Source of the DNA: Spirochaetes bacterium GWB1_60_80
GTDB lineage: Bacteria; Spirochaetota; Spirochaetia; Treponematales; UBA12059
Reading direction: 5' to 3'
Assembly (NCBI GenBank): GCA_001829185.1
Contig: MIAR01000032.1
Location: 144,133 to 208,132 of the forward strand
Length of the DNA stretch: 64,000 nucleotides
Every line of letters begins with the position of its first letter. Position 1 is the stretch's first letter. Position numbers and translations under genes: made by a program. The notes under the pieces are model-generated. The model ran no database searches, was not told the DNA's origin, and saw only the letters and a list, made by a program, of their open reading frames with translations. Of the stretch, positions 44,178 to 53,526 are shown piece by piece.

Positions 44178-44295
44178 CGGCCGTCCTTGTATGGCTGGTT
44201 AAGTGAAAAACGCAGCTAAGTGCTGTCTTGAACATTATATGCGCATGTTTTTACTTTTGAAAACCCTGATTTTGGTTCTAAACGAGTTTTATTAG

Positions 44296-44320
44296 TGTCA
44301 CCTTGCAAAAAGCTGTGACA
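44296..44320. promoter_or_regulatory. Inverted repeat TGTCAC-N13-GTGACA upstream of fabD
   Basis: TGTCAC (44296-44301) and GTGACA (44315-44320) are exact inverted copies 13 nt apart, ending 20 bp before the -35 of the fabD promoter in the fabD/DUF1576 divergent region. It could be a regulator site for either gene; the regulator is unknown. Confidence 0.4.
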
Positions 44321-44340
44321 TTTTGGATATTTTTGTCTGC

Positions 44341-44369
44341 TTGACAGTCCGCCGGCTACATGGTAGCGT
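44341..44369 (+). promoter_or_regulatory. fabD promoter candidate
   Basis: A perfect TTGACA (44341-44346), a 17-nt spacer and TAGCGT (44364-44369, weak -10), 38 nt before the ATG at 44408. Confidence 0.5.
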
Positions 44370-44407
44370 GACGCTGAACCAGCCTGAGACACATCCGGAG
44401 GATGCCA

Positions 44408-45322
44408 ATGAAGACATGTATTTTGTTTCCCGGTCAGGGCGCCCAGAGCATCGGCATGGGCAAGGATTTCTACGAGGCCAACGCCAAGGTGCGCGAATTG
44501 TTCGACCTGGCTTCCCATACCACCAAAATCAACCTCAAGACCCTGATTTTCGAGGGCAACGAGGAAGACCTCAAGCAGACGCGCAACACTCAAGTATCGC
44601 TGGCATTAGTGGAATGCGCGGCTGCGCTGTGCCTGGCTGACCAAGGTGTCAAGCCGGCTGGTGCTGCTGGATTCAGCCTCGGCGAGTGGCCGGCGCTGGT
44701 GGAGGCCGGTATCCTGTCTTTCGAGACGATGATCAGACTGGTGGGCGAGCGCGGTCGCTTGATGGACGAGGCCGGCAAGCGCTCCGGCGGTTCCACCATG
44801 GCCGCTGTCATGAACTTGGAGCCGGCGGCTATCGAAGCCGCGCTTAAGAATGCAGGCATCGACGATGTTTGGGTGGCCAACTACAATAGCCCCGCTCAAT
44901 CGGTCATCTCCGGAACCGAAAGCGGCATGGACAAGGCCGAGCCGGCGATCAAGGTGGCCGGCGCCAAGCGCGTCATCCGACTTAAGGTGTCTGGCGCCTT
45001 CCACTCACCTATAATGAAGTATGCGTTTGACGGCTTCAAGGAACTATTGACCGACGTCAGTTTCGCGGCCCCGAAGCTGACGTTCTTCTCCAATGTTTCC
45101 GGCAAGGCTGAGACCGATCCGGCTGTGATCAAGCAGTATGCGGCCGACCAGATTGTCAGCCCGGTGCGCTGGATCGAAGAGCAGCAGGCAATCATCGCTG
45201 CCGGCTTTGAACTGTGCTTGGAGGCTGGCCCTGGTACCGTGCTGACTGGCCTCTGGAAGTCGGCCAGTACCGAGATCGTCTGTAAATCCAGCGGTAGCCT
45301 GGCGCTGATCCAAGCCCTGTAG
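44408..45322 (+). CDS. fabD: Malonyl-CoA:ACP transacylase
   Basis: The start is ATG 44408, with CGGAGG at a normal distance; an in-frame ATG at 44402 is too close to it. The 304-residue enzyme starts CILFPGQGAQSIGMGKDFYE and has the nucleophile in AAGFSLGEWPALVEAG, a second region VANYNSPAQSVISG and the catalytic His in SGAFHSPIMKYA. The usual GHSLG is GFSLG here, a Phe for His change next to the serine. It loads malonyl groups onto acyl carrier protein in type II fatty acid synthesis. fabG follows 80 bp downstream; no fabH or acpP is in the window. Confidence 0.93.
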   Translation: MKTCILFPGQGAQSIGMGKDFYEANAKVRELFDLASHTTKINLKTLIFEGNEEDLKQTRNTQVSLALVECAAALCLADQGVKPAGAAGFSLGEWPALVEAGILSFETMIRLVGERGRLMDEAGKRSGGSTMAAVMNLEPAAIEAALKNAGIDDVWVANYNSPAQSVISGTESGMDKAEPAIKVAGAKRVIRLKVSGAFHSPIMKYAFDGFKELLTDVSFAAPKLTFFSNVSGKAETDPAVIKQYAADQIVSPVRWIEEQQAIIAAGFELCLEAGPGTVLTGLWKSASTEIVCKSSGSLALIQAL

Positions 45323-45402
45323 ACGGGCGTCTGAGTGGCCGTTCTGTTCCGGACCGGTCGATTGATCGACAGTCAGGATTATCAATTTGACAAGGAGACA
45401 GC

Positions 45403-46146
45403 ATGTTATTAAAAGGCAAAAAGGCTCTGGTTACCGGCGGTTCGCGCGGTATTGGCCGCGAGATAGTCCTGGCTTACCTGCAGCAGGGCGCCACGGTTTG
45501 GTATTTTGATCTGGCGCAGGGCGATTCGCTGCCTGAATACGAGCAGCTGGCCAGGGCCAACGGCGGCAAGGTGGTTTTCAAGGCGGTCAACGTTTCCGAC
45601 GAATTGGCTATCAACGCCGCCGTCGAAGAGATGGCCAAAACTGAAGGCTCCATTGATATCCTGGTCAACAACGCCGGCATCACCAAAGACGGCCTGCTAA
45701 TGCGCATGAGCACCCAGGATTGGGACGATGTTATCACCATAAACCTAAAGAGCATGTTCATGCTGTGCCGGGCCGTGATCCGGCCGATGATTCGCCAGAA
45801 GGGCGGCTCCATCATCAATATGGCCTCGATCGTCGGCATCATAGGCAATCCTGGCCAGTTTAATTACTGCGCCTCCAAGGCCGGCATGATCGGCGCTACC
45901 AAGAGTCTGGCCCGTGAGGTTGGCAGCAAGAATGTCCGCGTCAATGCCATTGCGCCTGGTTTCATCGTTTCCCCGATGACCGATAAGCTGAATGACGAGC
46001 AGAAGAAGGCCATGTACGACCAGATCCCGGTAGCCCGTTTCGGCGAGCCGGCCGAGGTGGCCAAGGTTTGTGTCTTCCTGGCGTCCGATCTGGCTTCATA
46101 CGTCACCGGCGAGGAAATCAAGGTGGCTGGCGGACTAGGCATGTAA
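45403..46146 (+). CDS. fabG: 3-oxoacyl-ACP reductase
   Basis: This 247-residue short-chain reductase has the Rossmann motif KKALVTGGSRGIGREI, NNAG in DILVNNAGITKDGLLMRM, the catalytic triad in NMASIVGIIGNPGQFNYCASKAG (Ser, Tyr, Lys), and ends KVAGGLGM. It reduces 3-oxoacyl-ACP with NADPH in fatty acid synthesis. AAGGAG lies 6 nt before the ATG. It follows fabD in the same unit and is closed by a terminator at 46201-46229. Confidence 0.95.
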   Translation: MLLKGKKALVTGGSRGIGREIVLAYLQQGATVWYFDLAQGDSLPEYEQLARANGGKVVFKAVNVSDELAINAAVEEMAKTEGSIDILVNNAGITKDGLLMRMSTQDWDDVITINLKSMFMLCRAVIRPMIRQKGGSIINMASIVGIIGNPGQFNYCASKAGMIGATKSLAREVGSKNVRVNAIAPGFIVSPMTDKLNDEQKKAMYDQIPVARFGEPAEVAKVCVFLASDLASYVTGEEIKVAGGLGM

Positions 46147-46200
46147 GCTGCTGGCTGACTAGCCTGTCTGGTCGTGCCGGCTAGGTTTCTGGCTAATTGA

Positions 46201-46229
46201 ACGGGAGCCTGCCATGGCTCCCGTTTTTT
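46201..46229 (+). terminator. Rho-independent terminator after fabDG
   Basis: ACGGGAGCC (46201-46209), a 6-nt loop, GGCTCCCGT (46216-46224), then a T run (46224-46229). Confidence 0.9.
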
Positions 46230-46283
46230 CATGGCTAATGTCCGGCAATCCGTGCCTGGCCAATCTGCCGATTCATATAATCC

Positions 46284-46312
46284 TTGTCAGATGCCGATTA
46301 TGGTACTATGCT
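46284..46312 (+). promoter_or_regulatory. Promoter of the second chemoreceptor gene
   Basis: TTGTCA (46284-46289), a 17-nt spacer and TATGCT (46307-46312). The 260-bp gap between fabG and the chemoreceptor otherwise holds only the terminator and this promoter. Confidence 0.6.
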
Positions 46313-46406
46313 TGCGGATAATGTTCGGCTCATTTTCGGCCAGGCCCTGCCAGCCAGCGATTATACCAGCAACAGTATCGAATAATGGTCGGCTCTGGAG
46401 GATGCA

Positions 46407-48335
46407 ATGTCAATCAAGTTTAAACTTGTCCTGCTGATAATCCTGGTTCTTTTCAGCGTCATCGCCGGTTTAGGTTTATTCTTTGGTATGACATTGCCGT
46501 TGCGCGAAGTGGAAGCCGAATTGCAGACCTTGGTCCTGATGAAGGATGCCTTCCTCAAGCTCCAAGTGGAAAGCGCTAGGTTTTCTACCCAATTCGTCGA
46601 ACAACAAATCCAGTTGAATAATGCCATCCGGCTGCAGACGCGGGCCTCTTTCCAGGCCATCGCCAATTTTAAAGTGCTTCCCAAATTGAATGAGCGTATT
46701 CAGACTTCGCTTGGCCTGATTGTCTTACTGGAAAGTAATATCGACGGACAACTGAAATCCATTGACAGCAGCCTGGAGCTTATCATGGCAGAGGCCAGTC
46801 ATATCTTTGGGAATACCGTCCGCTTCAAGCTGCTCGACATGTTCATTTCCCCGACGGCCATCAACCATCCCGACGTGTTGGAGGCTAGGCATAAAATCGA
46901 ACAGTTTTACCTGACCCTGACTAATCTGGATATGAATATCAAGTCCTTCATCGAGATCGTCAATACTCAGACCGGCTTGATAACGGAAGAAACGCGCCTA
47001 CAGACCGCCCGGGCAACATTGACCGCCGCCCTGGTGGCCCTACTCCTGGTAGCCGTTGCCGTTCTGATTGCTATGATTTTGGCCAACCGCATTGCCCGAG
47101 ATATCGTCAGCCTGGAGCATAGCCTGGAATTGATGAAGGACGGAGATCTTTCGGTGCGCTTCAAGATCAAGGGTAAGGACGATATCGCCATCCTTTCCAA
47201 TTACCTGAATACCTTTGCCATCACCCTCAGCGAGTCCTTCACGGCCATCCAGGCGACGTCCCGGAAAAACGTGGCCGTCAAGGAAGAGTTGATTAGCACC
47301 GTTTCCGAATCGAGCGCCTCGGTCCACGAAATACGGACTAATACCGTCGCCATTGAAGGCAGCATCGCTACCCTGACCAGCAACATAAAAGGGGCTGGCT
47401 CGGCTGTTGGCGACGTTATCGGCAATATTCGCGACTTGCAGGGCTTCCTCGACAATCAAGCCGCCATGGTCGAGCAGTCCAGTGCTTCGGTGCATCAGAT
47501 GATCGCCTCCATCGGTAGCATCGCCGATGTCGGGCGCCGGAAAATGGCGGCTACCGGCTCCATGATCGGTTCAGTCAACAAGGGTGGCCAGGATCTGTCG
47601 CGGACGACAGCTATAATTGAAGAAATAAATAAAAACATGGATGAGATAAAGGGCGCGGCGGTCATCATCCAGAATATTTCCAGCCAGACCAATCTCTTGG
47701 CCATGAATGCGGCAATTGAGGCTGCTCATGCTGGTGATGCCGGTAAGGGTTTCGCCGTGGTGGCCGATGAGATTCGCAAGCTGGCTGAGGCCTCCGCCCT
47801 CAACTCTAAACGAATCAGCGGCGTCCTTAAGGATGTGGTCAAGAAAATTGCCTCAGCTTCGGAGGCTGGCAAGATGACTCAGGGTGCCTTTGTCAGTATC
47901 ACCACTGAAGCCAACGGCGTCTCGAGTGCGCTGCAGGAAATAGTCGACAGCATGACCGAATTGCGCAGCGGCAGTGAACAGATTCGTGATGCCATGCTCG
48001 ATTTGCAGAAGGCCAGCGCTGATGTGGACCGTTCGCGCAGCGCCATGATTAGCTCCGCCGGCAGCAGTGAAGACGCTATGAAGGTGGTCGAGCGCATCGC
48101 CAGCGAGGTATTCAACGGCATCACCGAAATCAGGGCAGGCATCGACGAGATTGGCCGGGCTATCGACAACCTTTCAACCGTCTCAATTAATGTTGGCAGC
48201 ATAGTCGGCCAATTGGATACCGAATTGGAACGCTTCAAGACCAGCGATCAAGCAGCCGAGGCGTTGGATGCCTTGTCTCCGCTTTATAAAGCTGAAGCCA
48301 GCAAGGTTGCAAAGGACCGCCAGGAAGGCCTTTGA
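46407..48335 (+). CDS. Methyl-accepting chemotaxis protein, four-helix-type sensor
   Basis: This 642-residue receptor starts after GGAGG. It has a first membrane helix (about 7-30), a helical periplasmic domain (about 30-190; no Cache pattern), a second helix (about 197-222), a HAMP domain (about 222-275; [29 protein letters not shown]) and a signalling domain whose tip reads [39 protein letters not shown]. The C-terminal region is a long coiled coil without an obvious CheR-binding pentapeptide. It is a separate transcription unit with its own promoter. Confidence 0.93.
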   Translation: MSIKFKLVLLIILVLFSVIAGLGLFFGMTLPLREVEAELQTLVLMKDAFLKLQVESARFSTQFVEQQIQLNNAIRLQTRASFQAIANFKVLPKLNERIQTSLGLIVLLESNIDGQLKSIDSSLELIMAEASHIFGNTVRFKLLDMFISPTAINHPDVLEARHKIEQFYLTLTNLDMNIKSFIEIVNTQTGLITEETRLQTARATLTAALVALLLVAVAVLIAMILANRIARDIVSLEHSLELMKDGDLSVRFKIKGKDDIAILSNYLNTFAITLSESFTAIQATSRKNVAVKEELISTVSESSASVHEIRTNTVAIEGSIATLTSNIKGAGSAVGDVIGNIRDLQGFLDNQAAMVEQSSASVHQMIASIGSIADVGRRKMAATGSMIGSVNKGGQDLSRTTAIIEEINKNMDEIKGAAVIIQNISSQTNLLAMNAAIEAAHAGDAGKGFAVVADEIRKLAEASALNSKRISGVLKDVVKKIASASEAGKMTQGAFVSITTEANGVSSALQEIVDSMTELRSGSEQIRDAMLDLQKASADVDRSRSAMISSAGSSEDAMKVVERIASEVFNGITEIRAGIDEIGRAIDNLSTVSINVGSIVGQLDTELERFKTSDQAAEALDALSPLYKAEASKVAKDRQEGL

Positions 48336-48415
48336 TAGTCGATACGGCTGTTAATTATTTCTGCTAATAGCGGCTCATCCAGGTAATACCAAACGGCGAT
48401 TTTCTCAAAAGCTCC

Positions 48416-48444
48416 TTGACTGTCCACTAAACCCGGTCTACAAT
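48416..48444 (+). promoter_or_regulatory. oppA promoter
   Basis: TTGACT (48416-48421), a 17-nt spacer and TACAAT (48439-48444), both 5/6 matches. It gives a leader of about 118 nt before the oppA ATG. Confidence 0.75.
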
Positions 48445-48525
48445 GCTCTCTAAACGTGGCTGGGTTCGTAATTGCCGACTTGTCCGTGTTGGTTGTGTAC
48501 GTTCCTTAAATCCGCGTTGTCATGC

Positions 48526-48545
48526 ACATTTCTGTCCGGAAATGT
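48526..48545 (+). promoter_or_regulatory. Hairpin in the oppA leader
   Basis: ACATTTC (48526-48532) and GAAATGT (48539-48545) form a 7-bp stem with a 6-nt loop, about 10 nt before the AGGAGG site (48556-48561). It may stabilise the mRNA or influence initiation. Confidence 0.4.
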
Positions 48546-48568
48546 TAGTCTATCGAGGAGGAGAACGG

Positions 48569-50197
48569 ATGAAAAAGTATCTGTTGGGTTTGTTTCTGGT
48601 ATTAGGCCTGGTTGCCGCCCTATTCGGCTGCAAGAAGACCGATGCCGCTGGTACCGGTGCCCAGACCACTGACCTTACCCGTTATATGAACTGGAACATT
48701 GGCGCTGATCCCAAAACGCTCGACCCCTGTCTGAACGGTGCTTCCGACGGTGGCGATGTCATTAACCAGACTTTCGAAGGCCTGGTCCGTGAAAAGAGCG
48801 GCAAGCTCTATCCCGGTATTGCCCGCGAGTGGAGCTTCTCCCCCGATGGCCTGACCCTTACTTTCCGCCTGCGCGAGTCGAAGTGGTCTGATGGCACCCC
48901 GCTTACCGCCAATGACTTCGTGTACTCCTGGAAACGCGGCATGAACCCGGCCACCGCTTCCGAGTATTCCTGGATTTGGGAATACACCAACGTCGTCGGC
49001 GCCTTTGATGCCGTCAATGGTGGCTCCCTGGACGCCGTCGGTATTCGCGCCGTTGATGACCTGACCCTCGAAGTCAAGTTGATGACCCCGACCGACTACA
49101 TCGTCAGCCTCCTGTCTTTCTACCATTTTATGCCCACCAAGCAAGCCGCTGTTGAGCGTGGCGCTGACGGCACCTGGGCTAAGGATCCGGCCGCCGCCGT
49201 TTCCAATGGCGCCTTCATGCTGACCAGCTACCGGATTGGCGAGGGCCTCACCCTGGTTAAGAACCCGAACTACTGGAATGCCGCCGCCGTCCGCCTGGCC
49301 GGTATCGAAGGCCGGTTCATTGATGCCGAATCCACCGCATACCAGGCTTTCCTGGCTAACGAGTTCGACTTCATCCCGAACGTGCCGCTTTCCGAGGTTC
49401 CGCGCCTGATCGCCGAAGATGACCGCTTCTTCGTCTACCCGCTGCTCGGTACTTACTACTATAATTTCAACATGAACCTCCCGATGTTCCAGGATGTCCG
49501 CGTCCGCCGCGCCATGGCCTTGGCCATTGACCGCGAAGAGATCTGCGAAACCCTGGGCGCTGGCCAGGTTCCGGCCGCCGGCTTCGTGCCGCCGGGATTC
49601 CTCGACCACCAGGGCAAGGATTTCTTTGAGACTGCTGGTATGTATGGCTTTGCCACTGATGGCAGCCGCGTCGCCGAGGCTCAGCGCCTGTTGGCCGAAG
49701 CTGGCTACCCGAATGGCCAGGGCTTCCCGGCCTTCTCCCTGATGTACAACACTTCTGAAGCCCACATGAACGTCGCCCAGCTGGTTCAAGAGCAGCTGCG
49801 CGTTAATCTTGGCCTTGAGATTACCCTCGAGAATCAGGAGTGGGCCGTTTTCCAGGATACCCGCAAAGCAGGCAACTACCAAGTGGCTCGCGGCGGCTGG
49901 TTGACTGACTTTATGGATCCGATGGGCCTGCTCAGCATTTTTACCACCGGCAATGCCTACAACGATCCCAAGTACAACAATCCGGAGTACGATACCCTGT
50001 TGTCCCAGGCAGCCCGCACTCGGGGCCAGGAGCACTTTGAGGCTCTGTACAAGGCTCAGACCCTCCTGATGACCGATGTTCCGGTTATCACCGTCTATCA
50101 CTACGCTGACATGATGTTTGCCAGTCCCAAGCTTAAGGGCTGGGATCGCAGCGTGCTGGGTACCGCTGACTTTACCGGTGCCTGGCTGGAGCCGTGA
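48569..50197 (+). CDS. oppA: Oligopeptide ABC transporter substrate-binding lipoprotein
   Basis: The start is ATG 48569, after GAGGAGGAGAAC. The 542-residue product has a lipobox (LVAALFGC, Cys21) and the SBP family 5 fold: YMNWNIGADPKTLDPCLNGASDGGDVINQTFEGLVREK, FRLRESKWSDGTPLTANDFVYSWKRGM, and VRRAMALAIDREEICETLGAG. It captures peptides on the outer face for OppBCDF. Codon choice is biased toward C-ending codons (TTC, TAC, AAC, ACC), more than in nearby genes, suggesting high expression. It is monocistronic: a strong promoter lies before it and a terminator after it, separate from oppBCDF. Confidence 0.95.
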   Translation: MKKYLLGLFLVLGLVAALFGCKKTDAAGTGAQTTDLTRYMNWNIGADPKTLDPCLNGASDGGDVINQTFEGLVREKSGKLYPGIAREWSFSPDGLTLTFRLRESKWSDGTPLTANDFVYSWKRGMNPATASEYSWIWEYTNVVGAFDAVNGGSLDAVGIRAVDDLTLEVKLMTPTDYIVSLLSFYHFMPTKQAAVERGADGTWAKDPAAAVSNGAFMLTSYRIGEGLTLVKNPNYWNAAAVRLAGIEGRFIDAESTAYQAFLANEFDFIPNVPLSEVPRLIAEDDRFFVYPLLGTYYYNFNMNLPMFQDVRVRRAMALAIDREEICETLGAGQVPAAGFVPPGFLDHQGKDFFETAGMYGFATDGSRVAEAQRLLAEAGYPNGQGFPAFSLMYNTSEAHMNVAQLVQEQLRVNLGLEITLENQEWAVFQDTRKAGNYQVARGGWLTDFMDPMGLLSIFTTGNAYNDPKYNNPEYDTLLSQAARTRGQEHFEALYKAQTLLMTDVPVITVYHYADMMFASPKLKGWDRSVLGTADFTGAWLEP

Positions 50198-50225
50198 TCG
50201 ATCAGTAATTCTACTGCTGTATAAT

Positions 50226-50256
50226 AAAACCCCAGGCCTAGCCTGGGGTTTTATTT
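50226..50256 (+). terminator. Terminator after oppA
   Basis: AAAACCCCAGGC (50226-50237), loop CTA, GCCTGGGGTTTT (50241-50252), then ATTT: a perfect 12-bp stem with U-rich tail. Confidence 0.92.
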
Positions 50257-50311
50257 ATTGAAACAAATGTTTTATTATATTGTTTAGCGTTTCAAAATAT
50301 GGAGGTTTTGG

Positions 50312-50340
50312 TTGACAGAATGACTATCTGACTTTATTAT
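50312..50340 (+). promoter_or_regulatory. oppBCDF promoter
   Basis: Perfect TTGACA (50312-50317), a 17-nt spacer and TATTAT (50335-50340, 5/6), 17 nt before the ATG at 50358. A GAGGAG site lies in between. Confidence 0.8.
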
Positions 50341-50357
50341 GGCCCGAGGAGTTTTGC

Positions 50358-51284
50358 ATGAAGAAGTACCTTATTTCGCGGGTTTTCTCAATGCTGGTAA
50401 CCATAATCCTGATTACCGCACTGACCTTCGCGATGATGCATTCGATTCCAGGTGGCCCCTTTACCAGGGAAAAAGCCATCCCGGATGAAATCCTGAGACA
50501 GTTGAACGCTAAATATAATCTCGATGATCCTCTGATTATTCAATACTTGGATTATATGAAGCGCTTGATTAGGTTTGATCTGGGACCTTCATTCTCTAAG
50601 GTCGGAGTATCGGTTAACGACATCATCGTTGCCGGCATGCCGGCTTCGGCGCGCATCGGCTTGCTGGCCAGCATCGTCATCATCGTGCTCGGTATTCCCT
50701 TAGGCATTATATCGGCCTTGAAGCAGAACAAGCCTATCGATTATTTGGTTATGTTCATGGCTACCTTGGGTATTACCATTCCCAGTTTCGTGGTGGCAAC
50801 ATTGATTATCTACTTCTTTGCCGGCAAGCTGGGGTGGCTGCCGAGTTATGGTTTGGCTACGCCACTCGGCTACGTTGGCCCGGTAATAGCCCTTTCCGGT
50901 TTTTCGTTGTCGTTTGTATCGCGCCTGACCCGATCCAGCATGCTAGAAGTGATGCGCCAGGATTATATCCGGACGGCACGCGCTAACGGCATCCGGGAAT
51001 TGTCGGTTATTGGCTGGCATGCCATGAAGAACGCCCTCATTCCGGTGGTTACCTACCTTGGTCCGATGATCGCGGCCATCCTGACCGGTTCCTTCGTGGT
51101 GGAACGTATTTTTGCCATACCGGGCATCGGGCGCTATTTCGTTGATAGCGTCAGCAACCGGGATTATACCACTATCATGGGTGTGACGGTCTTTTATGCG
51201 GTCTTCTACATGATAATGGTACTGCTGGTCGATATCGCCTACGTGCTGATCGATCCGCGCATCAAATTCGGAAGCGAGAACTAA
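50358..51284 (+). CDS. oppB: Oligopeptide ABC transporter permease OppB
   Basis: This 308-residue permease has six membrane helices, the N-terminal DppB-type helix followed by a periplasmic loop (HSIPGGPFTREKAIPDEILRQLNAKYNLDDPLIIQYLDYMKRLI), and the EAA loop (LEVMRQDYIRTARANGIRELSVIGWHAMKNALIPVVTYLGPM). GAGGAG precedes the start. It forms the membrane pore with OppC; oppC begins 5 bp downstream. Confidence 0.95.
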   Translation: MKKYLISRVFSMLVTIILITALTFAMMHSIPGGPFTREKAIPDEILRQLNAKYNLDDPLIIQYLDYMKRLIRFDLGPSFSKVGVSVNDIIVAGMPASARIGLLASIVIIVLGIPLGIISALKQNKPIDYLVMFMATLGITIPSFVVATLIIYFFAGKLGWLPSYGLATPLGYVGPVIALSGFSLSFVSRLTRSSMLEVMRQDYIRTARANGIRELSVIGWHAMKNALIPVVTYLGPMIAAILTGSFVVERIFAIPGIGRYFVDSVSNRDYTTIMGVTVFYAVFYMIMVLLVDIAYVLIDPRIKFGSEN

Positions 51285-51289
51285 CCGAT

Positions 51290-52474
51290 ATGAGCGACAA
51301 TAAATTCCAATTCACCGGCAACACTTACTCGGATGTCGAGACTGCCCGACCTAGCCTGACCTACTGGCAGGACGCCTGGCGTCGACTCAAGAAAAACAAG
51401 CTGTCCATGGCCGGCTTGATCGTCATCTTTCTGATCTTGCTATTCGGCATTGTCGGCCCGATGTTTTCTCCTTACTCCTACTCCGAGCAGATCAACAAAT
51501 ACAAGAACCTACCGCCGTCACTTTCTTTGTACAAGCTGGGTGATATTTACCTGTATTCTTCAAATGATTACAACCTGTTCCTGGTGGAAGGCAATGGTCG
51601 CGTTATCGACAAGATAGAGCTGGACCGTAGCCGCCGGGATATTCCCAACAAGATCTATACCTATGTTTTGAATGGTGAAGACATTAAGCTCAATTTTTCA
51701 TATAAAATGCTCCCAGCCGCGCAACGCCTTGACTATGATTTTACGCTCGAATACCGCGGCGAGATTGCCACCCAGCCGGACCGGACGCGCCCGAACATCC
51801 TGTTCCCTTTCGGGACAGACGACCTGGGCCGTGACTTGCTGACTCGCGTGATGTACGGCGCCCGTATTTCTCTGCTGGTGGCCTTCATCGCCACCGTCGT
51901 CAACTTGTTCATCGGCGTCATCTATGGCAGCATCTCCGGCTATGAAGGCGGACGGGTGGACGATATCATGATGCGCATCGTCGACATCATCAATTCGGTA
52001 CCGCTAACTTTATATGTCATTCTGCTGATGGTCTGGTTCAGGGGTGGCGGCTTGATAAATATCATCATCGCCCTGAGCAGTGTGTTCTGGGTTAATGAGG
52101 CCCGCCTGGTGCGTGGCCAGGTGCTGTCGCTTAAAGAGCAAGAATTCGTCCTGGCTGCTCGTATCATTGGCGTGCCCAAGATGAAGATTATCCTCCGGCA
52201 CCTGATTCCCAATGCCATCGGGCCGATTATCGTGTCCATGGCCATGATGATACCGAGCGCCATTTTTACCGAATCATTCCTCAGCTTCATTGGCTTGGGC
52301 GTGTCGGCACCGCAATCCTCTTGGGGCACCCTGGCCAATAATGCCTTATCTGGTTTGACAACCTATCCTTACCAGTTGTTTTTCCCAGCAATGGCGATCG
52401 CCTTGACCCTCCTGGCGTTCAACTTCATCGGTGATGGTTTGCGTGACGCCCTCGACCCGCGCTTGAGAAAATGA
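51290..52474 (+). CDS. oppC: Oligopeptide ABC transporter permease OppC with periplasmic insertion
   Basis: This 394-residue permease is about 90 residues longer than the classic OppC. After the first helix (about 38-60) comes an extra soluble segment of some 100 residues (about 65-165) containing YLYSSNDYNLFLVEGNGRVIDKIEL, before the usual FGTDDLGRDLLTRVMYGARISLLVA entrance. The EAA loop (LSLKEQEFVLAARIIGVPKMKIILRHLIPNAIGPI) is intact. The insertion probably sits outside the membrane and could contact OppA. It is 5 bp after oppB; oppD begins 40 bp after it. Confidence 0.95.
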   Translation: MSDNKFQFTGNTYSDVETARPSLTYWQDAWRRLKKNKLSMAGLIVIFLILLFGIVGPMFSPYSYSEQINKYKNLPPSLSLYKLGDIYLYSSNDYNLFLVEGNGRVIDKIELDRSRRDIPNKIYTYVLNGEDIKLNFSYKMLPAAQRLDYDFTLEYRGEIATQPDRTRPNILFPFGTDDLGRDLLTRVMYGARISLLVAFIATVVNLFIGVIYGSISGYEGGRVDDIMMRIVDIINSVPLTLYVILLMVWFRGGGLINIIIALSSVFWVNEARLVRGQVLSLKEQEFVLAARIIGVPKMKIILRHLIPNAIGPIIVSMAMMIPSAIFTESFLSFIGLGVSAPQSSWGTLANNALSGLTTYPYQLFFPAMAIALTLLAFNFIGDGLRDALDPRLRK

Positions 52475-52514
52475 GCGGGAACACCAAATGGCACAAGCAA
52501 ACAAAGGGGAGACC

Positions 52515-53525
52515 ATGAACGATACTATTCTCGAGGTCAGGGATCTGAAGACCTCGTTCTTTACCCATCTAGGCGAAGTCCAGGCGGTACGCGGCCTGAG
52601 TTTTGTCCTGAACAAGGGCGATATCCTGGGCATCGTCGGCGAGTCGGGCAGCGGCAAGAGCGTCACGGCCTTGTCGGTCATGAAGCTGATTGAGACACCT
52701 GGCAAGATTAAAGCCGGCGAAATTCTATTCAAGAACGAAAACTTGACCAATTATAGCCATTCGCAGATGTCTGATATTCGCGGCAAGGAAATTGCCATGA
52801 TCTTCCAGGATCCGATGACGTCGCTGAATCCGGTGATCAGCATCAAGGAGCAGATGATCGAGGTGATCCGGCGGCACCAGAAGGTGACCCGTAAGCAGGC
52901 TTTGGAGCGCGCCATCCAGATGCTCAAACTGGTTGGTATCCCGGAACCGGAAAAGCGCATCCATGCCTATCCGCACCAGTTCTCCGGCGGAATGCGCCAA
53001 CGCGCCATGATTGCCACGGCCCTGTCCTGCAACCCGCGCTTGTTGATAGCCGATGAGCCGACCACTGCGCTAGACGTTACCATTCAGGCCCAGATTATCG
53101 ACATCATGAAGGACATCACCCAGAAGCTCGATACCTCCATTATCCTGATAACGCATGACCTGGGTGTCATTGCCGAATTGTGCACCAAAATTATTGTTAT
53201 GTATGGCGGTATGGCTATGGAAAAAGGCAATATCGACGATATCTTCTACGCCACCGCTCATCCGTATACCAGAGGCTTGTTGAAGTCCTTGCCGCGCATG
53301 GATCGGAAGGCGCATGATCGGCTTAATCCGATCAAGGGATCGCCGCCGGATTTGATGAAGCCACCGGCTGGTTGCCCGTTTGCCCCGCGCTGCGAACATG
53401 TTATGCAGATTTGCAAGGAAGAGGCACCGGCCCTGTATGATCTCGGTAATGGGCATGAATCGGCCTGTTGGTTAAGGGATGAGCGTGCACCTGCCGTTGA
53501 AAATTACAACAAGGGAGGACGCTAA
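52515..53525 (+). CDS. oppD: Oligopeptide ABC transporter ATPase OppD
   Basis: The start is ATG 52515, with GGGGAG 5 nt upstream; the frame is open from 52488. The 336-residue ATPase has Walker [16 protein letters not shown], a Q-loop ([14 protein letters not shown]), signature [12 protein letters not shown], Walker [16 protein letters not shown] and H-loop ITHDLGV. The oligopeptide-type C-terminal extension has the [19 protein letters not shown] cysteine pattern. This family can bind an iron-sulfur cluster or metal at this site. oppF starts 1 nt after the stop. Confidence 0.95.
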   Translation: MNDTILEVRDLKTSFFTHLGEVQAVRGLSFVLNKGDILGIVGESGSGKSVTALSVMKLIETPGKIKAGEILFKNENLTNYSHSQMSDIRGKEIAMIFQDPMTSLNPVISIKEQMIEVIRRHQKVTRKQALERAIQMLKLVGIPEPEKRIHAYPHQFSGGMRQRAMIATALSCNPRLLIADEPTTALDVTIQAQIIDIMKDITQKLDTSIILITHDLGVIAELCTKIIVMYGGMAMEKGNIDDIFYATAHPYTRGLLKSLPRMDRKAHDRLNPIKGSPPDLMKPPAGCPFAPRCEHVMQICKEEAPALYDLGNGHESACWLRDERAPAVENYNKGGR

Positions 53526-53526
53526 A

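Noticed and set aside
48620-50101. 493-codon open frame on the minus strand opposite oppA
   Set aside because: It mirrors oppA exactly, lacks a ribosome site and recognisable domains, and follows from the codon bias of oppA, which removes stop codons from the opposite strand.
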